Positions 28,602 through 37,570 of a stretch of 64,000 nucleotides of DNA are shown here, piece after piece. How positions within the stretch are numbered: the first letter of the stretch is position 1; every line of letters starts with the position of its first letter. Below the pieces are notes generated by a model. That model was not told the DNA's origin and made no database searches. It was given only the letters and a program-made list of their open reading frames with translations. The position numbers and the translations under genes were made by a program. Source of the DNA: an uncultured Bacteroides sp. (GTDB lineage Bacteria > Bacteroidota > Bacteroidia > Bacteroidales > Bacteroidaceae); assembly GCA_949285025.1 (NCBI GenBank), contig CASDXG010000096.1, positions 210,981-274,980 on the forward strand, given 5' to 3'.

Positions 28602-30500
28602 TTATGAAATATAATTTTTAATACGTTCTTGTATGTCGTTATTGGTTTTGATTATCGTCTTTAAATCTTTGTCTAACCGTAACCGATACCTCCATATATT
28701 AAGATAGATAAGCAGTCCTGCCGGTACAAACAGGCCTGAAAGGATATTCAGATAGCGATTACTGAATAAACTTTTGTGCGCTTTGGTTGATAGGAACGGA
28801 AATTTGTTTAAAAAACTCAGTAAAATGAGGTCTTGGGTATTGGAAAGTTCTTCTATGACAGCTTCAAGTTTTTTGTTGAGATCTGCTATGACATCGTCAT
28901 GTTTACAGTTGGTAAATATCTTAAAATAGTTGGGCAGTTTTGCCAAACGGTGGGTGTTAAGATATTCTTTGCATATTCCGTTTATCTGGTCTATTTCGGC
29001 TGATATATCTTTGTATTGGGGCGTATGGATGATAACCTCCTTTTTGAATAGATGCCTTTCCTGGCGTATTCCAAGCAGCTTTTGGAAGAAAGACAGATAC
29101 ACATCGATGTTGAATACGACAGAATCTTTGTTCGATTTATAGGTGAAAAAGATTCCTATCGGAGTAAGTACAATTGTACTGACCCATGTGCCAAGAATAA
29201 TATTCATTTCTCCGCTTCGTGCTACGCGGGTTGCTCCCGAATCAATGATGTAATAGATTACGAATATCAGGACAGATGTTACTACGGGCATACCCAATCC
29301 CCCTTTTCGGATGATGGCTCCTAAGGGCGCTCCAATAAAGAAGAAGATGATACAGGCCAGTGAGAGCGTAATCTTTTTATGCCAGTCGGATAAATGATTG
29401 CGTATATTTTCGTCGGTGCTTCGTGTGATAAAACTGCGGATTCCCCAGTCTGTGTGTAGAGAGTTTGCACGCGTAACGGCTGCCGTCAATAACTTTAATT
29501 TTTCGGAAGATGTCATTGATTGATATATACTATCGGTATTGACGACAGATAGGTGTGCTTTCTTGGCCTTTATTGAGTCTGAAGCCGAGAGTACAACGGT
29601 GGGATAAGTGGTTCGTTTTATGTCTTTATACATGGATCGTCCTGCACTGTCTGCATGTAATACAAGTGAGTCAACGGCTTCCGATATCTCTTTCATGTTT
29701 TTAATGTCTGAACGACGGTCCAGAAAATCTCCGTCTACCATGTTGAATTCCGAATCAAACTCTATGAGCGAGTGCTTCTCTTTAAAGCTTTCTCTACGAT
29801 AAGGGACGTTGCGTGAGATGGTAGATTGCGATTTTAAGTTCTCAAATTGTTCGCCATTATACAAATGGAGGTATAAATATTTCTTGTCTTCAGTCAATTC
29901 AAGTTTTCCTTCGTTTGCCCAAATGATGTGTGCGTTTTCGAATCCGTCGGAGAAATTATAGATGAGAACATCTTTTAGTAGTCCGGTTTCACGGTCTTTT
30001 TCCTTTACATAAATATTATATCCTTCTATATCGCTGTAAAAAACGCCTTCAGGAATGTCTACTTCCGGTGATTTTTGTTTCATGGAAACCAGTAGTGTCC
30101 ATAATTGTTTCTGGGCTTTCGGACCAATGATGTTTTGGAAAAAGAAAGAGGTTGCTCCCAAGAAGATGCAGAAAAAGATGACAGGGTACATGATTCGTAT
30201 CAGGGGAATTCCTGCAGCTTTCATGGCCAGTAGCTCGTAGCGCTCACCGAAATTACCGAATGTCATAAGGGCTGCAAGCAGAATTGCCAGTGGAAGTGAT
30301 AGCGGGATGAGGGTGAGTCCTGAGTAAAAAAAGAACTGTGCCAGAACCTTTATTTCCAATCCTTTCCCTACAAGTTCGTCTACATATCTCCAAAGGAACT
30401 GCATCATGAAGATAAAAAGACAGATAAAGAATGTTCCGGCAAAGAGCAGTAGAAAACTCTTCAATACGAATATATCCAGTTTCTTTATGCGTAAGGTCAT
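28602..30500 (-). CDS. LptF/LptG (YjgP/YjgQ) family LPS export permease
   Basis: A 632-residue permease of the LptBFG complex that extracts lipopolysaccharide from the inner membrane. It has paired N-terminal helices ([25 protein letters not shown], then [33 protein letters not shown], the coupling helix to the ATPase LptB), a periplasmic domain (about 130-330), and C-terminal helices ([30 protein letters not shown], a highly conserved loop). A further segment of about 180 residues with helices near residues 580-605 follows, longer than proteobacterial LptF. The frame is open upstream, but Met 30500 starts the protein and lies after the -7 element. Confidence 0.92.
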   Translation of the reverse strand: MTLRIKKLDIFVLKSFLLLFAGTFFICLFIFMMQFLWRYVDELVGKGLEIKVLAQFFFYSGLTLIPLSLPLAILLAALMTFGNFGERYELLAMKAAGIPLIRIMYPVIFFCIFLGATSFFFQNIIGPKAQKQLWTLLVSMKQKSPEVDIPEGVFYSDIEGYNIYVKEKDRETGLLKDVLIYNFSDGFENAHIIWANEGKLELTEDKKYLYLHLYNGEQFENLKSQSTISRNVPYRRESFKEKHSLIEFDSEFNMVDGDFLDRRSDIKNMKEISEAVDSLVLHADSAGRSMYKDIKRTTYPTVVLSASDSIKAKKAHLSVVNTDSIYQSMTSSEKLKLLTAAVTRANSLHTDWGIRSFITRSTDENIRNHLSDWHKKITLSLACIIFFFIGAPLGAIIRKGGLGMPVVTSVLIFVIYYIIDSGATRVARSGEMNIILGTWVSTIVLTPIGIFFTYKSNKDSVVFNIDVYLSFFQKLLGIRQERHLFKKEVIIHTPQYKDISAEIDQINGICKEYLNTHRLAKLPNYFKIFTNCKHDDVIADLNKKLEAVIEELSNTQDLILLSFLNKFPFLSTKAHKSLFSNRYLNILSGLFVPAGLLIYLNIWRYRLRLDKDLKTIIKTNNDIQERIKNYIS

Positions 30501-30524
30501 GCTTTTTCTCTCGTTATCGAAGTG

Positions 30525-30532
30525 CAAAAATA
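30525..30532 (-). promoter_or_regulatory. -7 element for lptF-ribBA
   Basis: On the minus strand TATTTTTG matches TAnnTTTG, 24 bases before the lptF ATG. Confidence 0.6.
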
Positions 30533-30579
30533 GCATAAAAACAGAGAACGGAAGCTATCTTTTGTATCTTTTTAAAGAT

Positions 30580-30960
30580 TTATACGCCACATACTCGCCG
30601 CAAATTTTCTATCTGTGAATTCCAGAGACTGATTGTGTCTTCTTCTTCTCCCGGATCTGCGAAATCGGTTATTTCAAGCAATAGGTCATTGGTTAACTCA
30701 TTATACTGTATTTTCATCTCAAAATAGTTTCTGGGATTATCGTCTGTCCAATGAAAACGGACAAAAGAATCGTTTCGGAAATTGATGATTTCTGCATTTC
30801 TTGTTTCTTGTTTTCCCCATTTGAATGTGAATATCTTGTCAGATTGTGTAACACTGTCTGCAAACCATCTTTGAAGTCCCGATGGGGTGCTGATTACATT
30901 CCAAAGTATGCCTCCGGAAGAGGGCTTCAATAAATACTCTATGCGTATTTTCTTTTTCAT
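30580..30960 (-). CDS. START-like / AHA1-like domain protein
   Basis: A 126-residue protein of the START/AHSA1-like superfamily: IRIEYLLKPSSGGILWNVISTPSGLQRWFADSVTQSDKIFTFKW is the typical first half (helix-grip fold with WxxxStpxglxxWFad), followed by paired strands (EIINFRNDSFVRFHW) and a C-terminal helix. Many such proteins in Bacteroidetes are uncharacterised and may bind a small hydrophobic ligand. It is read away from the tRNA genes and toward lptF. Confidence 0.82.
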   Translation of the reverse strand: MKKKIRIEYLLKPSSGGILWNVISTPSGLQRWFADSVTQSDKIFTFKWGKQETRNAEIINFRNDSFVRFHWTDDNPRNYFEMKIQYNELTNDLLLEITDFADPGEEEDTISLWNSQIENLRRVCGV

Positions 30961-31171
30961 AGTGATTATTGTTTTGGTTGTTGACTCTCATTGGCAAATT
31001 AAAGTATTTTTTTTGTTTCTGTCATTATAATCCGGCATATATTTTTGAAATGTTTTTCTTTCTTGGTATTTTCTTCGGTAGAGCTATGATTTTCCCGTAA
31101 TGTCTTACATTAAACATGGCGTTGTCTTGATATGTTTATTACAAAAATGTTGAGGAAAAACGGCGGGATTT

Positions 31172-31203
31172 TTTGTATATGTCAAAAAGAAAATTTACCT
31201 TTG
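31172..31203 (+). promoter_or_regulatory. Promoter of the tRNA-Met pair
   Basis: TTTG (31172-31175), 20 bases, TACCTTTG (31196-31203): full consensus, ending 23 bases before the first tRNA. Confidence 0.85.
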
Positions 31204-31226
31204 CACCCGCTAATCAGATAAAAGAT

Positions 31227-31300
31227 GGCGGGATAGCTCAGCTGGTTAGAGCGCATGATTCATAATCATGAGGTCACCGGTTCAATCCCGGTTCCCGCTA
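31227..31300 (+). tRNA. tRNA-Met (CAT), elongator type, copy 1
   Basis: A 74-base cloverleaf. The acceptor GGCGGGA pairs with TCCCGCT (G1-T72 wobble), the anticodon stem CATGA/TCATG encloses the loop TTCATAA with anticodon CAT, and the T arm holds GGTTCAATCC. The 3' CCA is not encoded in full. It lacks the GGG/CCC anticodon stem of initiators. The CAT anticodon could also be a lysidine-modified tRNA-Ile, but the body resembles elongator tRNA-Met (AGCxCATxAxTCATAATxATGxGGTCACxGG). Confidence 0.93.
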
Positions 31301-31317
31301 CAAGTTATGATTTTTAG

Positions 31318-31348
31318 CCGTTGGGTGGCTTCCACGCCCGGCGGTTTT
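31318..31348 (+). terminator. Hairpin between the two tRNA-Met genes
   Basis: CCGTTGGGTGG and CCACGCCCGGCGG form an imperfect GC-rich stem followed by T5. It may be a processing or attenuation signal that lowers readthrough into copy 2. Confidence 0.5.
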
Positions 31349-31357
31349 TATGGAGAT

Positions 31358-31431
31358 GGCGGGATAGCTCAGCTGGTTAGAGCGCATGATTCATAATCAT
31401 GAGGTCACCGGTTCAATCCCGGTTCCCGCTA
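31358..31431 (+). tRNA. tRNA-Met (CAT), elongator type, copy 2
   Basis: Identical over all 74 bases to copy 1, 131 bases downstream, and with matching flanks (GAT before, CA after). It has no promoter of its own that I can see, so it probably depends on the promoter at 31172. The pair is closed by the terminator at 31459. Confidence 0.93.
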
Positions 31432-31458
31432 CAGAGAAGTAAATATATTAAAATGTGA

Positions 31459-31499
31459 AAGGCGCCGAAGGTATAATCCTTTTGGCGCCTTCCTTTTTT
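31459..31499 (+). terminator. Terminator of the tRNA-Met pair
   Basis: AAGGCGCC pairs with GGCGCCTT (31484-31491), extended inward by AAGG/CCTT, followed by a T-rich run. Confidence 0.9.
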
Positions 31500-31533
31500 A
31501 TATGAGAACTACTGTTGGGATGGCTTGTGCCGG

Positions 31534-32289
31534 TTATTTGATCGGGAGAATGTTTTTTACGGATTTCATCTCCGATGAGGTTGTGACAGTTGTTTGACGG
31601 GTACAATAATCAAATTCTGTGGATTTTTCTCCGCTGAATGATTGCCATATTAATTTTAGTTTTACGGTCTTTCCGTTTGTATCGGGAAGAGAGTTAAGGT
31701 CGAATGCGACCAATCCTTGTCCCGGTTTTCCTTGTGTGTCGCCATTGGCATTATGGCAAAAACGTAATTCATAGGGGTTGTCCGGATTTTCTGTTGAGAC
31801 AAGGTTTACAAGATGATACGTATCGTTGTTTCCCCATACCGTTTCAAAGAGTAATGTCAGATAGCCGTCTTCTACGATGGTTACCCAGTCTTTTACTATC
31901 TCTACCGGATCGTTTCCGTAAGTAGAAAGGTTTTCTTCTCCTAAATTGGGAGCTATCGGTTTGGTTAAAATCGTATCTATCCAGTTTACATATACGGACT
32001 GGTCATATATCCCGCTGGGTTCTTCGGATTCTTCATAATTGACGAGTGCCCTGACTTCCGGTTTTGTATAGAGCGACTTCTTGATGTTTACGGGGAACAG
32101 CGTCGTTTTATCATCCAGCTGGAAGAAGCAAGTATTGTCAGCTGTATTCTTTATCGTGACGACTGCGCTGGGATAAAAGTATGAATAATAGAAGCTCTCA
32201 TCATCGTCGGAACATGATGGTAATGTAAAAACAAGGGATAGTGTGATTAAAAAGATATTCGCCAAGCGAGAAATTTTTTCAACTTTCAT
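31534..32289 (-). CDS. NigD-like lipoprotein
   Basis: A 251-residue lipoprotein. The signal MKVEKISRLANIFLITLSLVF ends in a lipobox LPSC, followed by SDDDES, an acidic stretch linked with surface display. The body matches NigD-like proteins of Bacteroidales: short OB-like N-terminal domain (AVVTIKNTADNTCFFQLDDKTTLFPVN) and a beta-sandwich C-terminal domain. NigD was named from a bacteriocin-related operon in Prevotella, but most family members have no known role and no bacteriocin gene is nearby here. The frame is open 18 codons upstream; Met 32289 starts the signal peptide. Confidence 0.82.
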   Translation of the reverse strand: MKVEKISRLANIFLITLSLVFTLPSCSDDDESFYYSYFYPSAVVTIKNTADNTCFFQLDDKTTLFPVNIKKSLYTKPEVRALVNYEESEEPSGIYDQSVYVNWIDTILTKPIAPNLGEENLSTYGNDPVEIVKDWVTIVEDGYLTLLFETVWGNNDTYHLVNLVSTENPDNPYELRFCHNANGDTQGKPGQGLVAFDLNSLPDTNGKTVKLKLIWQSFSGEKSTEFDYCTRQTTVTTSSEMKSVKNILPIK

Positions 32290-32456
32290 GAGATTTTGTT
32301 TTAATAGATTTTTTAATGCATTCATCATAGAAATAAAAGACAATGTGTTTTCCTGCAGATGAATTAGTTAATAAATCTAAACAATGGTCGGGTGATGAAA
32401 AAAAGTGCGGTATCTTTTAATGAGAATATCCTTGCCTTTTGGGAAAAAGTCAGGCG

Positions 32457-33119
32457 TTATTTGTATGGAATGTCTAAGTATTTTAAAATATCTTCCGGCC
32501 GGTCTGCAATTAATTCCGGTTTATAAGATTCGAGTTCTGTTCGTGGTCTGAATCCCCAGCTGACGCCGCATGTGGTAACGCCTGCGTTTATGCCGGTCTG
32601 CATATCTACGCAAGAATCACCGATGTATAAGGTGTTTTCTTTTTTTGTCTTAGTGTCGTTCATTATTTCAAATAAAATTTGCGGATCTGGTTTGGGAGGT
32701 ATGTTTTCCCGTTGGCCGAGAATTTTTTCGAAATGGATTTTGGGAAAGTACAAATGTATCAGTCTTGTGGTAGCTTCCTGATATTTGTTGGAAGCGACAG
32801 CCAATAGCTTTTCTGCGTTTTGCAGTTTCTCAAGCATTGCAGTAATGCCGGGATATGGCCGGCTTAAATCGGCATTATGCTCATTATAATACGGGATAAA
32901 GCGGGAACGTATTTTAGAAATATTGTTTTCCGAACGTTCGTCTTGGGGCAATGCTCGTTCGAACAATTTATTGATTCCGTTTCCTACAAAAAAACGATAG
33001 GCATCTTCCGGATGTTCAGGGTATCCGTAATAGCTTAGAGCTTGGTTTGTGGCAGCGGCAAGGTCGGCGATTGTGTTGAGTAAAGTCCCGTCTAAATCGA
33101 ATATGATGAGTTTTTTCAT
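32457..33119 (-). CDS. HAD-family phosphatase (phosphoglycolate phosphatase type)
   Basis: A 220-residue HAD hydrolase. Motif I is FDLDGTLLNT (nucleophile and acid Asp), the cap domain spans about residues 15-90 with FVGNGINKLFERALP, motif II is VASNK, motif III the Lys in PPKPDP, and motif IV YIGDSCVDMQTGINAG. The order and cap fit the Gph group, which removes 2-phosphoglycolate or other small phosphates. Substrate unproven. It lies after ffh and its terminator. Confidence 0.88.
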   Translation of the reverse strand: MKKLIIFDLDGTLLNTIADLAAATNQALSYYGYPEHPEDAYRFFVGNGINKLFERALPQDERSENNISKIRSRFIPYYNEHNADLSRPYPGITAMLEKLQNAEKLLAVASNKYQEATTRLIHLYFPKIHFEKILGQRENIPPKPDPQILFEIMNDTKTKKENTLYIGDSCVDMQTGINAGVTTCGVSWGFRPRTELESYKPELIADRPEDILKYLDIPYK

Positions 33120-33194
33120 TTGAACACGTTGGGTGAGTTTGAGGAATAAGTCTGAATGTACGGATTGAGGAATGCGGGGTTTTGCATAGAATGT

Positions 33195-33228
33195 AAAAAG
33201 GGAACGATGTGCATATCGTTCCCTTTTT
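33195..33228. terminator. Terminator after ffh
   Basis: Perfect 14-base arms (33195-33208 and 33215-33228) with A5 and T5 at the outer ends, so active in both directions in principle. It separates ffh from the HAD gene. Confidence 0.92.
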
Positions 33229-33239
33229 ATGAAACACAG

Positions 33240-34565
33240 TTATTTTCTTTTTATTCTTTGCATGACGCCGGCCATTTTATTGCCGGTTATAGATTTCATC
33301 ATCTTACGCGTAGAGTCAAATTGTTTCAATAGCCGGTTTACTTCTTGGATAGAAGTTCCGCTTCCTTTGGCAATTCTTGTGCGCCGTGTTCCGTTTAATA
33401 TTTCCGGGTGGGTGCGTTCTTCCGGAGTCATTGAGTAGATGATTGCTTCTATGCTTTTAAATGCATTGTCATCGATGTCGATGTCTTTAATCATTTTGCC
33501 TACGCCCGGAATCATGGATGCCAGTTCTTTCAGGTTCCCCATTTTCTTTATTTGATGAATTTGGGTGAGGAAATCGTTGAAATCGAATTGGTTCTTCTGG
33601 ATTTTCTTTTGTAGGCGTTTGGCTTCTTCTTCATCGTATTGTTCTTGGGCGCGTTCAACCAATGAGACAATATCTCCCATTCCCAAGATACGATCGGCCA
33701 TTCGGCTTGGATGGAACTGGTCAATAGCATCCAGTTTTTCGCCGGTTCCGATAAATTTGATGGGCTTGTTCACCACCGTGCGGATAGAAAGAGCTGCACC
33801 TCCACGTGTATCTCCGTCGAGCTTGGTCAGGATAACTCCGCTGAAATCCAGTCGCTCGTTAAATTCACGTGCGGTATTTACGGCGTCCTGTCCCGTCATG
33901 GAGTCCACGACAAATAAAGTCTCGTCAGGGGATATGGCCTTTTTTATTGATTCGATTTCATTCATCATTTCCTCGTCGATAGCCAACCGGCCGGCTGTAT
34001 CAACGATAATCAGGTCATATCCTTTGGCCTTTGCTTCTTGGATGGCATTCAATGCTATTTGTACAGGGTCTTTGCTTTCCGGTTCACTGTACACAGGAAC
34101 TTCAATTTGCTGTCCTAGAACTTTCAGCTGTTCTATGGCTGCAGGACGATAAACATCGCAGGCAACCAATAAGGGCTTGCGGTTCCTTTTGTTTTTAAGC
34201 ATGCGGGCTAATTTGCCGGAGAATGTGGTCTTACCGGAACCTTGCAGACCTGACATTAAAATGACTGCAGGGCGATTTTTAAGTTCAAGTTCAGCCGTAT
34301 CTCCACCCATCAGCTCTGCCAGTTCGTCATGTACAATCTTTACCATTAATTGACCGGGTTTTACGGCGGTCAAAACGTTTTGTCCCAGAGCTTTTTCTTT
34401 AACGGTATCTGTAAAATTCTTGGCAACTTTGTAGTTGACGTCGGCATCTAATAATGCCCGGCGGACATCCTTTAGGGTTTCGGCCACATTGATTTCGGTG
34501 ATTTTCCCTTCACCTTTCAATATTTTAAACGACCGTTCCAGTCTTTCACTTAAATTGTCGAACAT
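33240..34565 (-). CDS. ffh: Signal recognition particle protein Ffh (SRP54)
   Basis: A 441-residue SRP GTPase that binds signal sequences of nascent membrane proteins with 4.5S RNA. The N domain (1-95), the G domain with P-loop GLQGSGKTTFSGKLA, DVYRPAAIEQL, DTAGRL and TKLDGDTRGGAAL, and the Met-rich M domain (330-441, ending RKMMKSITGNKMAGVMQRIK) are all present. The 4.5S RNA gene is not in this window. Promoter at 34607-34637. Confidence 0.98.
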   Translation of the reverse strand: MFDNLSERLERSFKILKGEGKITEINVAETLKDVRRALLDADVNYKVAKNFTDTVKEKALGQNVLTAVKPGQLMVKIVHDELAELMGGDTAELELKNRPAVILMSGLQGSGKTTFSGKLARMLKNKRNRKPLLVACDVYRPAAIEQLKVLGQQIEVPVYSEPESKDPVQIALNAIQEAKAKGYDLIIVDTAGRLAIDEEMMNEIESIKKAISPDETLFVVDSMTGQDAVNTAREFNERLDFSGVILTKLDGDTRGGAALSIRTVVNKPIKFIGTGEKLDAIDQFHPSRMADRILGMGDIVSLVERAQEQYDEEEAKRLQKKIQKNQFDFNDFLTQIHQIKKMGNLKELASMIPGVGKMIKDIDIDDNAFKSIEAIIYSMTPEERTHPEILNGTRRTRIAKGSGTSIQEVNRLLKQFDSTRKMMKSITGNKMAGVMQRIKRK

Positions 34566-34606
34566 ATATTTAGTTTATCTTAATGAGATTTTATTACAGT
34601 GGGCTG

Positions 34607-34637
34607 CAAAAATACCAAAAAAAATGCATTCATCAAA
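34607..34637 (-). promoter_or_regulatory. ffh promoter
   Basis: On the minus strand TTTG (34637-34634), 19 bases, TATTTTTG (34614-34607): full consensus. The -33 element lies within the last codons of the MATE gene. Confidence 0.8.
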
Positions 34638-35955
34638 TCTTTTTGTTCTGCCATTTCGCTTTTTTCAAATAGATAAAGCTGAATGTGAACATCAGGATGT
34701 AATAGATAATTTCTGTGGTAAAGCAGACGTCTACGGGAGCCTGAAGTAGCATTCCTATGGTGATGATGTAAAGTGTGTAGAATAGCTGAGTGCTGATCTC
34801 CAAGACAAGAGCTGCCTGTGTATTCCCTGTGCCGGATATGCCATTGAAGTAAATATTGGCAACAGAGGCAAGCAGCATTGCTATGCAGATGACATAAAGA
34901 GCGGATACAGAGTCTTGTAATAATGCCATGTCATTGGTATAGACTGCAAGGATTGTATGTGGGAAAAGCAGGCAAAGCATGACACATGCAAGCATGATGA
35001 TAAATGAAATCCGGGCCATCTTGTTGAGCAGTTGCAAGACTTTTGATGTGCCTCCGGAGCCGATCAGGTTACTGACAAGGGTATTGGCAGTAGTTGCAAG
35101 CGATTGTACCGGAATGAACAACACGACATATACGCTGCGGACAATATTTGCAATGGCTAATTGGCGCTCTCCTAATCTTTCTATTGCCATGAAAAAGACA
35201 AACCAGATGGCCATTGATAGGAAATATTGTATCATTGTGAAGTTGGAGATGTGAAGGATGCGTCCGACCATCTTGACGTCGAATCTTCCGAACTTATTCA
35301 ATCCATACTTTTTCCTGTCGATTTTATAGTATGTGAAGATGGTGAAAAATAAAAGAGAAGATGCTTCTGCGATGACAGAGGCCAATGCTGCTCCGCGTAT
35401 GCCGAGCTCAGGAAATCCGCATTTCCCGAATATCATTGCGTAGTCCAAGAACACGTTTACAGCAGCCATTGTGATGGCATTTATGGTGAGAACCTTTGTT
35501 TTGGTTATGCCAATGTAAAAGGCGCGGAACATGACGTTGATGAATGCAAACAAAAATCCCCATATTCTCCAGCTGAAGAATTCGTAAGTAGCTTCGAAAA
35601 TAGAGTCGGATGTAATTAATAAACGGATGAGTGGCTTTGCACCTGCATACATTATGAGTAGAAGAAGTAGGGCCATAGCGAAGCTAAATGCGCTTCCTTG
35701 CCACATAATAGGCCCGATGGCATGAAAGTTCCTTTCTCCGTTTCTTCGGGCAATCAGAATTTGCGATCCGACGCTGAAGCCGAAGGCAATTGTATATACG
35801 CAGATATACAGTAATCCGCCCATAGCGGAAGCGCCTAATGCGATTTCGTTTAGATGTCCTAAAAAAGCCGTATCTGTTACATTAATTACGTTTTGAGCCA
35901 AAAGTCCCAAGAATATGGGATAAGTTATATTCCATATCTCTTTATTTGTATACAT
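34633..35955 (-). CDS. MATE family multidrug/Na+ efflux transporter
   Basis: A 440-residue protein with 12 predicted helices in two similar halves. The start (MYTNKEIWNITYPIFLGLLAQNVINVTDTAFLGHLNEIALGASAMGGLLY) has the MATE signature of paired helices with a conserved Asp. It would expel cationic drugs or metabolites in exchange for Na+ or H+. Own -7 element at 35988-35995. Substrate unknown. Confidence 0.92.
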   Translation of the reverse strand: MYTNKEIWNITYPIFLGLLAQNVINVTDTAFLGHLNEIALGASAMGGLLYICVYTIAFGFSVGSQILIARRNGERNFHAIGPIMWQGSAFSFAMALLLLLIMYAGAKPLIRLLITSDSIFEATYEFFSWRIWGFLFAFINVMFRAFYIGITKTKVLTINAITMAAVNVFLDYAMIFGKCGFPELGIRGAALASVIAEASSLLFFTIFTYYKIDRKKYGLNKFGRFDVKMVGRILHISNFTMIQYFLSMAIWFVFFMAIERLGERQLAIANIVRSVYVVLFIPVQSLATTANTLVSNLIGSGGTSKVLQLLNKMARISFIIMLACVMLCLLFPHTILAVYTNDMALLQDSVSALYVICIAMLLASVANIYFNGISGTGNTQAALVLEISTQLFYTLYIITIGMLLQAPVDVCFTTEIIYYILMFTFSFIYLKKAKWQNKKI

Positions 35956-35987
35956 ATCTATTGTGTTAGATGTGACGAATGATTTTG

Positions 35988-35995
35988 CAAAGATA
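35988..35995 (-). promoter_or_regulatory. -7 element for the MATE gene
   Basis: On the minus strand TATCTTTG, 32 bases before the ATG; no clear -33 element. Confidence 0.55.
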
Positions 35996-36138
35996 CGAGA
36001 TTTTGGGATGAAAAGATTGCGATGTTTTTAGAAAAATGACGGGAACATTTGAGTGAAAGACCGAGATGTTTATTATAATTTAATAATAGGTATGGAGAAA
36101 ATAATAATGTCGCTTGTATAGCTGTTTGATTTTTTTCT

Positions 36139-36146
36139 TAACTTTG
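36139..36146 (+). promoter_or_regulatory. -7 element for pgk
   Basis: TAACTTTG, with a TTG at 36114-36116 about 22 bases upstream, slightly longer than usual spacing. The leader would be about 50 bases. Confidence 0.6.
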
Positions 36147-36201
36147 CGCTGCATCGTTGAGACAGGAAAAAGACAGATTTAAATATAAAATTCAAAACAT
36201 T

Positions 36202-37458
36202 ATGATGACAATTGACAAATTCAACTTTGCCGGGAAAAAGGCAATTGTTCGTGTAGATTTCAATGTTCCATTGGATGAAAACGGTAAAATTACGGATGAC
36301 ACCCGTATACGTGGCGCGCTTCCTACCTTAAAGAAAGTTTTGGCTGACGGAGGAGCATTGATTATTATGTCGCACATGGGGAAACCCAAAGGTAAAGTGA
36401 ATGCAAAATATTCATTGAGCCAGATTGTTGATGCAGTATCGGCTGCATTGGGCGTACCGGTAAAATTTGCTCCGGATTGTGCGAAAGCAGAAAATATGGC
36501 TGCAGATTTGAAAGCGGGTGAGGTATTGTTGTTGGAAAATTTACGTTTCTACCCGGAAGAGGAAGGCAAACCTGTGGGCATTGAGAAAGAAGATCCTGCA
36601 TACGAAGATGCTAAGAAAGAAATGAAAGCCCGCCAGAAAGAATTTGCAAAGGTGCTGGCTTCTTATGCAGATTGTTATGTAATGGATGCTTTTGGAACAG
36701 CACATCGCAAGCATGCCTCTACAGCTGTTATTGCTGATTATTTCGATGCCGATCACAAAATGTTAGGTTATTTGATGGAGAAAGAAGTAAAAGCAGTCGA
36801 TAATGTGCTGAAAGACATCAAACGTCCTTTTACTGCAATTATGGGAGGCTCGAAAGTTTCTACAAAGATTGGCATTATAGAGAATCTGATGGATAAGGTT
36901 GATAATCTTATTCTTTGCGGAGGAATGGCATTTACTTTCGCAAAAGCTCAAGGCGGAAAAATCGGCAATTCATTGGTTGAGGATGACAAACTGCAACTGG
37001 CGCTTGATATTATGGCAAAGGCAAAGGCCAAAGGTGTGAATTTAGTATTGGGCACAGATTGTATCGCAGCAGATAATTTTGCTAATGATGCCAATACACA
37101 AGTTTGTGATAATATGAATATTCCTGACGGATGGATGGGAATGGATGCTGGTCCGAAGACGCGTGAAGCTTTTAAAGCAGCTATTAAAGGTGCCAAAACA
37201 ATCCTCTGGAATGGTCCGGCCGGAGTCTTTGAAATGGACAATTTCACGGGAGGTTCAAAGGTGATTGCTGAGGCCATTGCTGAAGCAACAAAAGAAGGAG
37301 CTTTCTCTTTGATAGGAGGTGGTGATTCCGTTGCTTGCATTAATAAATTCGGAATGGCTGATCAGGTCTCTTATATTTCAACAGGAGGTGGCGCATTGCT
37401 TGAAGCAATCGAAGGAAAAGTTCTTCCGGGTGTAGCTGCTATCTGCGGAGATAAATAA
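36202..37458 (+). CDS. pgk: Phosphoglycerate kinase
   Basis: A 418-residue glycolytic kinase. The N-terminal 3-phosphoglycerate domain has [17 protein letters not shown] and [12 protein letters not shown]; the hinge and nucleotide domain have [29 protein letters not shown] and the C-terminal [16 protein letters not shown]. The sequence [12 protein letters not shown] is the conserved basic patch. Two adjacent ATGs (36202 and 36205) are possible starts; upstream in-frame codons lie in the leader. Single gene with its own -7 element and terminator. Confidence 0.97.
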   Translation: MMTIDKFNFAGKKAIVRVDFNVPLDENGKITDDTRIRGALPTLKKVLADGGALIIMSHMGKPKGKVNAKYSLSQIVDAVSAALGVPVKFAPDCAKAENMAADLKAGEVLLLENLRFYPEEEGKPVGIEKEDPAYEDAKKEMKARQKEFAKVLASYADCYVMDAFGTAHRKHASTAVIADYFDADHKMLGYLMEKEVKAVDNVLKDIKRPFTAIMGGSKVSTKIGIIENLMDKVDNLILCGGMAFTFAKAQGGKIGNSLVEDDKLQLALDIMAKAKAKGVNLVLGTDCIAADNFANDANTQVCDNMNIPDGWMGMDAGPKTREAFKAAIKGAKTILWNGPAGVFEMDNFTGGSKVIAEAIAEATKEGAFSLIGGGDSVACINKFGMADQVSYISTGGGALLEAIEGKVLPGVAAICGDK

Positions 37459-37482
37459 ATAATTATATTTTAGATTTAATAA

Positions 37483-37531
37483 AAAGAACAGAGTCTTTGG
37501 GGTAATCTTCCTAAAGACTCTGTTCTTTTTT
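37483..37531. terminator. Bidirectional terminator between pgk and oadB
   Basis: 16-base perfect arms (37483-37498 and 37513-37528), ending in T6 on the plus strand and preceded by A-rich sequence for the minus strand. Confidence 0.92.
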
Positions 37532-37570
37532 GCTCCTTTAATTGCGTGTTGAGTGTCTTTTTTCTTTCCT

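Noticed and set aside
28591-28640. FMN riboswitch before ribBA
   Set aside because: ribBA starts 11 bases after lptF; there is no room for an RFN element.
31534-32289. Bacteriocin (nig-type) locus
   Set aside because: Only a NigD-like lipoprotein is present; no bacteriocin or export gene lies beside it.
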